NCBI GenBank assembly: GCA_946612455.1
Contig: CAMOER010000007.1
Span: forward strand, 1 to 64,000
DNA length: 64,000 nt
Direction: 5' to 3'
Source: UBA3305 sp002373555
Lineage (GTDB): Bacteria > Bacillota > Clostridia > Lachnospirales > Lachnospiraceae
Shown: one piece after another, positions 43,300 through 52,859 of the stretch
Numbering within the stretch: position 1 is the stretch's first letter
Layout of the letters: each line of letters starts with the position of its first letter
Notes under the pieces: generated by a model
Told to the model about the DNA's origin: nothing
The model's input: only the letters and a program-made list of their open reading frames with translations
The model's database searches: none
Made by a program: the position numbers and the translations under genes

Positions 43300-44384
43300 T
43301 GTCTGAAATAAGTGTTATCATTCCGTATTATAATGGTAAGATAAGTGAAATCACTAGAGCTGTTGATAGCGTAAAATGTCAGTCATTCGGTGATTTTGAT
43401 ATCATTATAGTAGATGATGGAAGTGACGCAACCTTGGCCAGACAAGTTGATGATCTTTATACAGATGACATAAATATTAAAATCATACATCAGATTAATA
43501 AGGGAGTATCTGAAGCCAGAAATCAAGGGGTTAGAAGGTCTAATTCACGTTATGTAATGTTCTTAGATGCGGATGATCAGTTATTGCCGTGTTGTTTAGA
43601 AGATGCTTTTGGCATTGCGGAAAGAACAGGCGCAGATCTCGTTATTGGAGGTGTACTTATTGATTCGGAGTTAAAAAAACTAAAGCCGAATGACGGTTCA
43701 ATAGAGTGTAAAGTACTTGAAGGTGATGATATCACTAAGTTTCAGCATCATGCTATAAATGATTGGATTAGAATAGATGGAGGAGGATATATCGGAAGAG
43801 GCCCGGTTTCTCGCCTGGTAAAAAGAGAAATATTGAAAGAAGTAAACTTTGATCCAAGCTTATCTATTGGAGAAGACATTGTATGGAACTTGACAATACA
43901 GAAAAAATGTCAAAAAATATGTCTTTTTAAAAAAGTCTGGTATTTGTATTATACCAATCCTGCTTCAGCAACGCATAGATATAATCCAAGTATGTTGAAA
44001 GCGACTAAAAAACTATTGTTGGATGTACGTGACTTGTGTGATTTGGAACAAGATGATTGTTATTTGGCTTATTGTAATTTAATGTTTGAATCTCTGAAAC
44101 AGTTTGTGGTATGCATGGTGATTCATCCTCAATGGAATCGGATTCCATATAAAAAAAGACGGCAGATGGTTTCTAGTATATATAGTACTTTGCCGTGGAC
44201 ATATTTGTTTGAAAGAAGATTGTTTACAATATCGGGAATGAAAAATAGAGTAAAAATTATTTTACATACATTGCATCTGCTTTTACCGTTGCTGGTGTTA
44301 AAGCATAAGCTGTTCAATGCTTCATTCCGGACCTTGATAAAGGGATATAAATTTGGCTCTAAAAGAACCTGTAGGCAGATATAG
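43296..44384 (+). CDS. Family 2 glycosyltransferase
   Basis: A 362-residue GT-A enzyme with ISVIIPYYNGKISEITRAVD, IIVDDGSDATLAR, ARNQGVRRSNSRYVMFLDAD and DDQL, and SIGEDIVWNLTIQKK in the acceptor half. Acts on a nucleotide sugar in the cytoplasm. It overlaps the flippase stop (ATGA, with a second ATG three bases later). Sugar specificity cannot be read. Confidence 0.92.
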   Translation: MMSEISVIIPYYNGKISEITRAVDSVKCQSFGDFDIIIVDDGSDATLARQVDDLYTDDINIKIIHQINKGVSEARNQGVRRSNSRYVMFLDADDQLLPCCLEDAFGIAERTGADLVIGGVLIDSELKKLKPNDGSIECKVLEGDDITKFQHHAINDWIRIDGGGYIGRGPVSRLVKREILKEVNFDPSLSIGEDIVWNLTIQKKCQKICLFKKVWYLYYTNPASATHRYNPSMLKATKKLLLDVRDLCDLEQDDCYLAYCNLMFESLKQFVVCMVIHPQWNRIPYKKRRQMVSSIYSTLPWTYLFERRLFTISGMKNRVKIILHTLHLLLPLLVLKHKLFNASFRTLIKGYKFGSKRTCRQI

Positions 44385-44512
44385 TTATAGTTTCATGTTG
44401 TCATTTATGATAGAAGCAGCTTATAGTTTAACAACATAAAAAATGTAATACTGAAATTGGATTGGATAAAACCAGGTTGGTTTCACGGTGTTAGGATATC
44501 CTTTGCAGAAAG

Positions 44513-45484
44513 ATGAGAATCAAAATGAAAAGTGTATGTGTTGTTTTAGTGACATTTAACAGAAAAGAATTGTTGGCCAAATTGTTGTTAGCTTTGCCCA
44601 AACAAACGTATCCGATTGCTGCAATTGTTATTCTTGATAATAATAGTACAGATGGTACAGAAGAATTATTGAAAGACATGGAGATTATTTCCGCTTCAGA
44701 GACAGGAAAGATACATGTTAGTGTTTGGAAAAATATCAAATGTTACTATTATCGAAACCGTGAGAATACTGGCGGCTCTGGTGGATTTGCCAAAGTGTTC
44801 AGCATTGCAAATAAATTGCAATATGATCTCATTTGGGCTATGGATGATGATGTAATGCCGGAAATAGACTGCCTGGAGTTACTAGTGAGAAATATATCTT
44901 CAGAGGTGGAATGTGTTATACCATCTCGAAGTGATGATAATTGGCAGGATTATGCCGTGACAGACTATAATCTCAGTAATCCATTTTTATATAAATTAGA
45001 TCAAATAAAGACAAAGATCGATGGTGCAACTATTAAAGAGTCATTCGTTAACATAGTAGACATGCCTTTAGAAGGTCCATTAATGACAAGGGAATTGCTA
45101 AAGAAAATCGGGGTTCCTGACAAAAGGTATTTTATCATGTTTGATGACACGGACTTTGCCCATAGAGCTTCGTTGAATACCACTATCAGATATATTCCCG
45201 AAGCAACGTTACATCGAGTGCTTGCTAAAAAAACGAGTACCCCTATGAATGAATGGACTTGGAAAACTTTTTATCTATTACGAAATCAGTTTTTCTTTGA
45301 TAGAAAATATGGAAAAAATATCTTAGTAAGGTACTTGCGTCCGTGGTGGTCTATGCACATAAAATGCTTTAGTGAAATAATGAAAAAACATCCTGAACGC
45401 ATAAAATGGATATGTCGTGCTTATAAAGAGGCATATAAAGGAATTATGGGAAAGACACTTGCTCCTGGCACAGAACTCAGGTAA
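44513..45484 (+). CDS. Galactofuranosyltransferase-like family 2 glycosyltransferase
   Basis: A 323-residue protein with VVLVTFNRKELLAKLLLALP, ILDNNSTDGTEELL, the NTGGSGGFAKVFSIA motif, WAMDDDVMPE (DDD metal site) and IMFDDTDFAHRA. The GGSGGF and W-MDDD pattern is characteristic of GlfT-like and related rhamnosyl or galactofuranosyl enzymes. With glf in the same cluster, use of UDP-galactofuranose is a reasonable inference. Start ATG 44513 or 44525; both have weak ribosome sites. The 128-bp gap upstream shows nothing clear. Confidence 0.87.
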   Translation: MRIKMKSVCVVLVTFNRKELLAKLLLALPKQTYPIAAIVILDNNSTDGTEELLKDMEIISASETGKIHVSVWKNIKCYYYRNRENTGGSGGFAKVFSIANKLQYDLIWAMDDDVMPEIDCLELLVRNISSEVECVIPSRSDDNWQDYAVTDYNLSNPFLYKLDQIKTKIDGATIKESFVNIVDMPLEGPLMTRELLKKIGVPDKRYFIMFDDTDFAHRASLNTTIRYIPEATLHRVLAKKTSTPMNEWTWKTFYLLRNQFFFDRKYGKNILVRYLRPWWSMHIKCFSEIMKKHPERIKWICRAYKEAYKGIMGKTLAPGTELR

Positions 45485-45608
45485 CTCTAATAAAAAAAGA
45501 GGTTTTAAGTCATACCAGTTGAAGGCGATGGAGATGGATACGAATCACAGTTTAGAAGTGCTGGTTTTAAGAATTGTATTTAAATCGTTTTGCTAAGCCA
45601 ACTTGTAA

Positions 45609-45647
45609 AATCAATAAAAGCTAGTTGAAAAATAGCTTTTATTGATT
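45609..45647. terminator. AT-rich 15-bp perfect hairpin
   Basis: AATCAATAAAAGCTA (45609-45623) pairs perfectly with TAGCTTTTATTGATT (45633-45647) over nine bases. It lies between two genes of the cluster without a clean T-run on the + strand, so it may partly end or pause transcription, or protect the message. Confidence 0.55.
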
Positions 45648-45668
45648 GATTAATAATAAGGAGACTGT

Positions 45669-46754
45669 ATGTTGAAAAAAGACTGTCTGTTGATTAGTAT
45701 GTTTTCTAAAAATGAATCCAGTTACGCAAAATACTATATAGATACATTAAAGAAAAAGAATAAAACATATGATATTATTTATTTTGAGAGATATGATTTG
45801 AATGCTGAAGCGGAAGAGAATGAAATCCTTTTTAAACATTTTTGTCCTACAGGCGGTTCAAAGATAAAGAAAATATCTGTTATGATGAAGTATGCCTTAT
45901 TTATTAGGAGATATTTAAAGGATAAATATGGATGTGCTATAATCCTGACAACTATACCGGGAATATTTACATGTGATTTATTGATCAGAAATTATAAAAA
46001 CCGGTATTTGATCGATATTCGTGATTATACGCATGAGAAGAACAAACTATTCTATTGTGTTTTGAAAAAGATTATTAAAAATGCTTATGCAACTGTAATT
46101 TCGTCAAGAGGATTTAAACAGTTTCTCCCACGGGAGTATTCTTATATTGTAACGCATAATATTTCACATAATTATAAACAGAAAGAACATGCACGATGCC
46201 TGAAAAAGGGAAAGTGCACAATAGGATTTGTGGGTTCTATTCGATATTATGAAGAAAACATGAAATTGATAAATCAGCTAAAGAATAACGATGATTTTCA
46301 GCTGGTCTATTGGGGAAGCTCGACGCAAGGCTTTAATTTAGAAGAATACAGTAAAGAAAATAATGTATACAATATAGAATTTCATGGTAAGTACAATAAC
46401 GATGATAAAGATAGTATTTATCAGAATATAGATATAATAAATTCAATTTATGGAGTAAAAGGATTAGAAACAATCCTGGCAATTCCGAATAGATTATATG
46501 ATGCAGCGATTTACAGATGTCCTATTATTGTTTCGAAAGGGACTTATTTAGCTAAGGTGGTTGAAGGACTGCATATGGGAATTGCAGTTGATATTCACCA
46601 GGATGATGTTGTGAAAATTCTCAGAGCTTATATTGATAGTTTCAATGTTGAACAATTCGAAAACGGATGTTATAAACTCCTTGCCATGGTAGAAAAAGAT
46701 ATGGAAAACTTTATGCAAACCATATCAGATTTTATTGATTCAATAGATAGGTGA
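45669..46754 (+). CDS. GT-B type glycosyltransferase (GT4-like)
   Basis: A 361-residue protein with the layout of GT-B enzymes: an N-terminal domain with LLISMFSKNESSYAKYYIDTL and IRDYTHEKNKLFYCVLKKII, a hinge, and CTIGFVGSIRYYEENMKLI with GLETILAIPNRLYDAAIYRC and a C-terminal nucleotide-sugar site. The usual EX7E motif is not sharp, so the family label is tentative. AAGGAG 7 nt before the ATG gives a good start. The AT content is among the highest in the window. Confidence 0.8.
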   Translation: MLKKDCLLISMFSKNESSYAKYYIDTLKKKNKTYDIIYFERYDLNAEAEENEILFKHFCPTGGSKIKKISVMMKYALFIRRYLKDKYGCAIILTTIPGIFTCDLLIRNYKNRYLIDIRDYTHEKNKLFYCVLKKIIKNAYATVISSRGFKQFLPREYSYIVTHNISHNYKQKEHARCLKKGKCTIGFVGSIRYYEENMKLINQLKNNDDFQLVYWGSSTQGFNLEEYSKENNVYNIEFHGKYNNDDKDSIYQNIDIINSIYGVKGLETILAIPNRLYDAAIYRCPIIVSKGTYLAKVVEGLHMGIAVDIHQDDVVKILRAYIDSFNVEQFENGCYKLLAMVEKDMENFMQTISDFIDSIDR

Positions 46755-46760
46755 TTGATT

Positions 46761-47885
46761 ATGAAAAAAATAATGGTTGTTTTCGGAACACGCCCAGAGG
46801 CAATTAAAATGTGTCCATTGATTAAGGAATTAAAGTCCAGAAAGGGCTTAAATACCATTGTTTGTGTCACGGCACAGCATAGACAGATGCTGGATCAGGT
46901 ATTGTCCACTTTTGGAATCATTCCGGACTATGACCTAAATATTATGAAAGACAGACAAACACTGTTTGATATAACGACCGGCGTACTGAATGGTATAAAG
47001 AGTGTGTTAGAAGAAGCAAAACCAGATGTCGTTCTTGTTCACGGAGATACGTCTACAACGTTTGTTGCCGCGCTGGCAAGTTTTTATCAGAATATACCTG
47101 TGGGTCATGTGGAGGCGGGCCTTCGTACGTATAATATCTATTCTCCGTATCCAGAAGAGTTTAATAGAGAAGCAGTTTCAATTATTGCCCGATATAATTT
47201 TGCGCCTACACCATTGGCACAAAGAAATCTTGTCAAAGAAGGGAAAAATATAGAGAATATATTTGTGACAGGAAATACCGTTATTGACGCTATGGAGTAT
47301 ACGGTGAGGTCAGATTATAGGCATCCCGAATTGGAATGGGTAGGAGACTCAAAGTTAATATTTATTACTGCTCATCGCAGAGAGAATATAGGAGAGCCTA
47401 TGCATCGTATGTTTCGTGCGATTCGTCGTGTATTGGATGAGCATCCCGATTGTAAAGCTGTTTATCCAATTCACATGAATCCTCTTGTAAGAGAAGCGGC
47501 GATGGAGGAATTGGAAGGGTGTGATAGAATTCATATTATAGAGCCGATCGAGGTTGTAGACTGTCACAATTTTGAAGCACGTTCTTACTTATGCCTGACG
47601 GATTCAGGCGGAATCCAAGAAGAGTGTCCTTCCTATGGTGTTCCTGTTCTAGTGATGCGTGATACAACAGAGAGACCGGAGGGCGTAGAAGCCGGAACAT
47701 TAAAGCTGGTTGGTACTGATGAGGAAACAATATACAATTCGTTCAAACAGCTTTTGGAAAACAAGGAAGAATATGAAAAAATGTCAAAGGCCTGTAATCC
47801 ATATGGAGATGGTCATGCATGTGCTAGAATAGCAGATATTTTAGAGGGTAAGGATTACGATCCATGGGAACCGCAGAAAATATAA
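46761..47885 (+). CDS. wecB: UDP-N-acetylglucosamine 2-epimerase (non-hydrolysing)
   Basis: A 374-residue enzyme that interconverts UDP-GlcNAc and UDP-ManNAc. Seen: VVFGTRPEAIKMCPLIKEL, VTAQHRQMLDQVL, VLVHGDTSTTFVAALASFY, GHVEAGLRTYNIYSPYPEE, ITAHRRENIGEP and LTDSGGIQEECPSYGVPVL. The length is normal. ATG 46761 with AGGTGA 7-8 nt upstream is preferred to TTG 46755. No UDP-ManNAc dehydrogenase is in the window, so ManNAc itself may be used. Confidence 0.96.
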   Translation: MKKIMVVFGTRPEAIKMCPLIKELKSRKGLNTIVCVTAQHRQMLDQVLSTFGIIPDYDLNIMKDRQTLFDITTGVLNGIKSVLEEAKPDVVLVHGDTSTTFVAALASFYQNIPVGHVEAGLRTYNIYSPYPEEFNREAVSIIARYNFAPTPLAQRNLVKEGKNIENIFVTGNTVIDAMEYTVRSDYRHPELEWVGDSKLIFITAHRRENIGEPMHRMFRAIRRVLDEHPDCKAVYPIHMNPLVREAAMEELEGCDRIHIIEPIEVVDCHNFEARSYLCLTDSGGIQEECPSYGVPVLVMRDTTERPEGVEAGTLKLVGTDEETIYNSFKQLLENKEEYEKMSKACNPYGDGHACARIADILEGKDYDPWEPQKI

Positions 47886-47974
47886 ATATCTTAATGTAGC
47901 TTCTTTAGATTCGTGATTTTTTATGCTTTTGACGGGATATTTGGACGAGTGGAAAGAGTAGAGGGATTAAAAAT

Positions 47975-48694
47975 ATGAGCAATATTGCAATAATAATAGC
48001 AGGTGGATCTGGTCACAGAATGGGACAGGATATTCCTAAACAGTTTATCAATGTGTATGATAAACCTGTTCTTATTTATACATTAGAAGGCTTTCAGAAA
48101 CATCCTCAAATAGATGCAATTGAAGTGGTTTGTCTTGATGGCTGGCATGATGTGCTTTGGGCATATGCTAAACAGTTTGGCATTGATAAACTTAAATGGA
48201 TTGTGTCAGGCGGTAATACTGGACAAGAATCAATACGAAATGGAGTTTATAATCTGGAAGATAAAGCATCTGATAAAGATGTTATTATAATTCATGATGG
48301 AATTCGTCCATTGGTAGATGAGACTGTATTGACAGATGTAATTCTGAAAGCGCAAAAGTATGGTAATGGCGTAACGTCTTTACCATATAATGAACAAATA
48401 TTTGTAGTAGATGACGAGAAGAGCACAATAAAGTATATTCCTCGTGAAACATTACGGCGGGTATCGACCCCTCAAGCGTATATTTTTGAGAAATTAGATT
48501 GTGCGTATCATGAAGCATTTGAGAAAGAAATTGGTATTTACGGTTCGTCCTATACAAATACGATGATGGTCGAACTTGGAGAGTGATTGTATTTTGCGGC
48601 GGGGTCTGATAAGAATATTAAGCTCACTACAAAAGATGATCTTGAGATGTTTAAAGCTTATCTTAAATCAGATAAGGATAATTGGCTTAAGTAA
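47975..48694 (+). pseudogene. IspD/TarI-like cytidylyltransferase interrupted by an in-frame UGA
   Basis: The first 203 codons give a clear IspD/TarI-type nucleotidyltransferase: IAIIIAGGSGHRMGQDIPKQ, VSGGNTGQESIRNGVY, VIIIHDGIRPLVDE, TLRRVSTPQAYIF and YTNTMMVELGE. At 48584-48586 a TGA ends the frame, but the same frame then continues for 35 codons with the normal family ending (LYFAAGSDKNIKLTTKDDLE and on) to TAA at 48694. So the gene is complete apart from one stop codon at position 204. In a polysaccharide cluster with LicD it would make CDP-ribitol or a similar donor. It may be inactive, read through, or miscalled. Confidence 0.85.
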
Positions 48695-49001
48695 ATGGAT
48701 CTGACTATATATGATCTGTTAACGTGGTACTTATAAAACGGTTTTGGAATTGAGGCATGTGAAGGTGACGAGGACAACGAATGTGAACCGAGGTCCTGAA
48801 AAGGCTGGAACGAGTTATGGATTTAAGACTGTTTAGACGTAGCGTATCTGGAAAATGAGGATATTGTTTCTCTGATCTAAGCCCTCGTCAAAACAAAGTG
48901 TATTAAGTTAGTTGATCTCTCAAGGTTTACACTACTCTTTGGTGCGGGAATTATTGGTCGATAATAAATGACTACTCAATTCATATCGAATGTGATGTAT
49001 A
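48695..49001 (+). other. Gap with decayed coding traces
   Basis: This 307-bp stretch has no usable frame. Near 48930-48963 TLLFGAGIIGR followed by two stops resembles a nucleotide-binding start (LFGAGIIG) of a lost gene. In other clusters a reductase follows the TarI-like gene, so this could be its remnant; that is a weak inference. Confidence 0.3.
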
Positions 49002-50237
49002 ATGATGTTAAAAAAGAAAAATATAAAGAAAACTCATATCGGAACCAAAACACTTTTACAAAATAATGAGCTTGTATTTCTTGTTGCCATATTGCTTAAA
49101 ATGACGGCTCAAACAGTTTCAATTTCGGTACTACCAGAAATGATTGGTCCAGAGTTTTGCTCTTTAGTATTTAAATTAATGACATACAGTAGTTATTTAC
49201 TTGTTATGGTTTCATTTTTGCTAACATCAGGATATAAAATAAAAGAACTGTTGATTTTGGGAGGAATTACTGTTTTTGCGGTGTTAGGCAGCTTTTTTTC
49301 TGGAACAGGCATTCTTCTGACAATTATATACATTTACGGTGCTAAAAATATAGATTTAGATAAAATCATTGGTATAGTGTGTTTATGTTATAGTGCTATT
49401 TTTGGATGTATTGTTATCGGAAGCCGCGTAGGGATAATCGAAAATTGGGATTTCTTTCAAAATTCAAACAGACCTAGATGGGGGCTAGGCTATTCATATC
49501 CCACGCATACTTCCAGCGTTCTGTTCATGGTTGTCTTGTTAATTTGTTTTACATTAAAAGAAAGAATTAAATTCATACATATAATTTTAATTGAGATAGT
49601 TAACTACTGGGTCTTTTCTTACACAAATTCTAGGGCGGGGGCAATACTCGTCGCAGTTGTTCCTGTATTGTTTTATTTCTTGGGTTATACTCAAAAGGCT
49701 ACTTATGATACAAGAATAGGTTGGTTATTACAGTGGTCATTCCCGGTATGCGCGATTACAATATATTTTCTGACAATTAGATATGATGATTATGGAATTT
49801 ACAAAGTGATAAATAATCTTTTGTCAAACAGGCTGAAGTTCAGTCAGACTTCTATGAGCACATATGGAATTCATCTTTTTGGTCAGAAGATACAATGGGT
49901 TGGATGGGGCGGTATCGGACATACTCAGACACAATTAGCTGGCGCATATAATTATGTTGACTCTTCATATCTAAAGTTGTTGCTGGAAAATGGTATTATT
50001 GTCTGGGCAATTATTATGATTGGGTGGACGCTTGTGAGTATCTATGCATACAGAGAAAATAAAAAATATCTTCTTTGGGCTTTAGCTATACTTGCATTTT
50101 ATTGTGTTGCAGAGCAATGGCTTATGAATATTGGAGCAAACCCGTTCGTTTTATTCCTGTCGGTGCCTGTATTTTATATGTGGAGGCCGGCAAAAAATAA
50201 AACGGGAATATATCTGGAAAAATCGAACCGGATATGA
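49002..50237 (+). CDS. Wzy-like polysaccharide polymerase/ligase
   Basis: A 411-residue membrane protein with about ten helices and one large outer loop (~residues 265-325) ending in NYVDSSYLKLLLENGIIVWA, a motif common to Wzy polymerases and O-antigen ligase-like proteins. RAG and HTQTQLAGAYNY in the same half fit. It would join repeat units on the outer face of the membrane. The start is ATG 49002 or 49005. Strongly AT-rich, as Wzy genes usually are. Confidence 0.8.
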   Translation: MMLKKKNIKKTHIGTKTLLQNNELVFLVAILLKMTAQTVSISVLPEMIGPEFCSLVFKLMTYSSYLLVMVSFLLTSGYKIKELLILGGITVFAVLGSFFSGTGILLTIIYIYGAKNIDLDKIIGIVCLCYSAIFGCIVIGSRVGIIENWDFFQNSNRPRWGLGYSYPTHTSSVLFMVVLLICFTLKERIKFIHIILIEIVNYWVFSYTNSRAGAILVAVVPVLFYFLGYTQKATYDTRIGWLLQWSFPVCAITIYFLTIRYDDYGIYKVINNLLSNRLKFSQTSMSTYGIHLFGQKIQWVGWGGIGHTQTQLAGAYNYVDSSYLKLLLENGIIVWAIIMIGWTLVSIYAYRENKKYLLWALAILAFYCVAEQWLMNIGANPFVLFLSVPVFYMWRPAKNKTGIYLEKSNRI

Positions 50238-50645
50238 TGTTATACTGTCTTTACAGCTGGAGGCGACTGGACATGTTCTATATGGGTAACTGCAAAAGTA
50301 TTTGAATACAGATGTTTTTTAATTACATCAGTTATTACTGCACAAACAATTTGTTGACGATCCGTTTTTGGATCTTGGATTGACGAGAAAGACTCATTTG
50401 CTTACACATGACAACTCTAATCTCAAAAACAAGCGATTGCACACGTACGTACTATTTACTATTATTTTACGGGCAGACTTTGGATCTTGACTCTTTTAAA
50501 GCACTGTTGATTTCTGCGAAAGTATTTTTCCTGTATGTTTTATCTTGTTGTTATAAAGGAGATAATAGTTATAGATATAATATATTTTTTGTTTGATTGA
50601 ATTAAAAGGAATTAACTAAAGGGGTGAATAGTATAAGCGAGGATA
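50238..50645. other. 408-bp gap without a supported gene
   Basis: AT-rich DNA between the polymerase and acyltransferase genes. A 62-codon frame at 50408-50596 lacks a ribosome site and homology. No hairpin of note was seen. Confidence 0.5.
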
Positions 50646-50663
50646 GTGGTGGAGAATAAGATA

Positions 50664-52760
50664 ATGACAGTAGAAAGAAAAAAGATGGGGGAGTTAAATG
50701 TATATGTGGATTATGTGAGTGATGTTAAGAAAAGAATTCAATGGATTGATATTTGTAAGGGAATAGCTATTATTCTTGTAATTATCGGTCATGTTAAAAC
50801 TGTTCCATGGATAATCAGATCGTTTATCTTTTCTTTTCATATGCCGTTGTTTTTTGTCGTTAATGGATTTTTGATACGTGATTATAACATCAAACATAAC
50901 TTAAACAAGTCCTTGAGATCTTTATTAAAACCATACTTTATTGTTTGTATGATGCAGGCGCTTCTAGCTGCATTTTTTTGTGATAGTATTGAAAATGCCG
51001 GAAGCGTTTTCTTTGACCTGTTAAATGATATGGTGATAGGGATATCAAGAACATCAACACTTTTTTTGAGATACAGATCGGTATGGCTTGTCTGGTTTGT
51101 AGGGTGTCTTTTTATAACTAGAAATCTTTATGTAATAATTCGAAATGTTGGTGATAAATATCATAAGGTGGTATTCTTTATAATAATTCCACTGATATCG
51201 TTCTTCGGTGTTTATATCGGGGAAAAAATTGGTTATCTGCCTTGGTCAATTGATGTTGCGTTCGCTTCGTTGGTTTTTGTCGCATTTGGTAATATTTTGA
51301 GAGTATATCCATTGCAAAATAAAACGGAAATCGCAGGAACAATTGTTGCTTTTGTGATATGGATTACTACTGTTTTAAATGGATGTGGTCTTGAATTAGC
51401 TACAAGAAGGTATCCTCATGGGATTTTTTGCTATGTATGTGCATTGTCTGGTTGTATTGTTGCGATTCGCCTCTGCAAGGTAATTGAGAATATTCCAATA
51501 ATCTCTACTATCAGTGCATGGGCTGGCAGAAATAGCATGATTATTCTTGCTGTTCACTGCTTAGAAATGCGCTTCTTTAAATGGGAAGAATGGATATATG
51601 TTCCTCTTGGAATTCGCTTCAATTGGATGATAGAATGTGTCCTACACACATTGTTTATTCTGAGTGCGGTGTATATTTTTGTATTTTTGAAAAAGCAAAT
51701 TGATCGATATAGAGATAGTTCAATTGCGGCGAAAAACACATTGGAGTTTAACGGACGTTTGTGTTGGCCGGATATTGCAAAGGGAATATGCATAATAAGC
51801 ATCATACTTGGTCATCTTGGAATAACATGGATTAATAGAATCGTATATGTGTATCATTTGCCAGTTTTTTATCTCATTGCAGGATATTTTTTTAAACAGA
51901 GGGATCCGAATGAATTTATTGTTATTAAGGCAAAGCGACTATTGATCCCATATTCTGTCACAAGTGTGATTATTTGTTTGCTTGCGGTGATGCAAGCATG
52001 GTTGTCAGGATCATCTAGGCGAGCAGCGGTTGTCTTGTGGACTGGGGCTGCATTATATGGAGCAGGCGATAACTGGTCAGAACCAATTGCAATAAAGGGA
52101 ATCGGGGCAATCTGGTTTTTACTTGCATTGTTTTTAGCTTTGCAAATCATTAATTATTTCGCTGAAAAAAAGTATTGGCATGTAATTATTGTCATAATAG
52201 CATTCGTTGGATGGGCATCGTTTGAAAAGACGGGAATATGGCTTCCGTTAAGTATTCAGGCTGGCATGGTGGCATCATTATATGTAATGATTGGATATGA
52301 AATAAGAAAATGCGGATATATGTCTGAAAAAGAGAATTCATATTCCATGTTTATATTGTTTTTAATTACCGCATTTGCTATCCAGACATTTGCTGGTTTC
52401 TGGCTTGTTCATAATTATTTTGGTCATGGTTGGCTCGATTTTTTTACAAGTATTGCAGCTGGTTGTTTTACCATTAGAATATCTCAGAAAATAAAAGGGG
52501 AGAGTTATTTGGGAAGGGGGCTATCATTTTTAGGGCGAAACAGCTTGATTATATTATGCGCCCATATTATAGAATTAAATGTGCTTCCGGTAAAAAATAT
52601 AGCTGTCGAATTATCTGAGAGGCTGATGCTAAATTCAAATCACAGTATGATTGTGCTGATTATTATAAAGATGTTTTATGTAACAATAGCAGTAATTGTG
52701 GTGAATTATGTTATAAAACACCTAAAAACAGCAGTAGTTTATATGAAATGTCAAAAATAG
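50664..52760 (+). CDS. Tandem double acyltransferase-3 membrane protein
   Basis: A 698-residue protein with two full acyltransferase-3 units in one chain. Unit 1 (~25-350) begins RIQWIDICKGIAIILVIIGH and has FSFHMPLFFVVNGFLI and WAGRNSMIILAVHCLEMRFF; unit 2 (~365-690) begins LCWPDIAKGICIISIILGHL and has YVYHLPVFYLIAGYFF and FLGRNSLIILCAHIIELNVL. Each unit has the catalytic-type His after the first helix. Such proteins usually have one unit. Probably O-acylates sugars of the polymer. GGAG nine bases before ATG 50664; GTG 50646 is the alternative. Confidence 0.88.
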   Translation: MTVERKKMGELNVYVDYVSDVKKRIQWIDICKGIAIILVIIGHVKTVPWIIRSFIFSFHMPLFFVVNGFLIRDYNIKHNLNKSLRSLLKPYFIVCMMQALLAAFFCDSIENAGSVFFDLLNDMVIGISRTSTLFLRYRSVWLVWFVGCLFITRNLYVIIRNVGDKYHKVVFFIIIPLISFFGVYIGEKIGYLPWSIDVAFASLVFVAFGNILRVYPLQNKTEIAGTIVAFVIWITTVLNGCGLELATRRYPHGIFCYVCALSGCIVAIRLCKVIENIPIISTISAWAGRNSMIILAVHCLEMRFFKWEEWIYVPLGIRFNWMIECVLHTLFILSAVYIFVFLKKQIDRYRDSSIAAKNTLEFNGRLCWPDIAKGICIISIILGHLGITWINRIVYVYHLPVFYLIAGYFFKQRDPNEFIVIKAKRLLIPYSVTSVIICLLAVMQAWLSGSSRRAAVVLWTGAALYGAGDNWSEPIAIKGIGAIWFLLALFLALQIINYFAEKKYWHVIIVIIAFVGWASFEKTGIWLPLSIQAGMVASLYVMIGYEIRKCGYMSEKENSYSMFILFLITAFAIQTFAGFWLVHNYFGHGWLDFFTSIAAGCFTIRISQKIKGESYLGRGLSFLGRNSLIILCAHIIELNVLPVKNIAVELSERLMLNSNHSMIVLIIIKMFYVTIAVIVVNYVIKHLKTAVVYMKCQK

Positions 52761-52859
52761 AGTAGTGTTGAAATGTAATCAAGGTAGATTTCCCGAATAG
52801 CTCAAACAATTAACAATATGAGATGATTATCGAGCCATGAATAGCGTCGATAAAAGAAA

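Noticed and set aside
44385..44512. Riboswitch or leader element in the gap before the GlfT-like gene
   Set aside because: No stable hairpin or known aptamer core could be seen in this AT-rich gap.
50408..50596. 62-codon frame in the gap before the double acyltransferase
   Set aside because: No ribosome site, no domain, and AT-rich DNA of this type often has short open frames.
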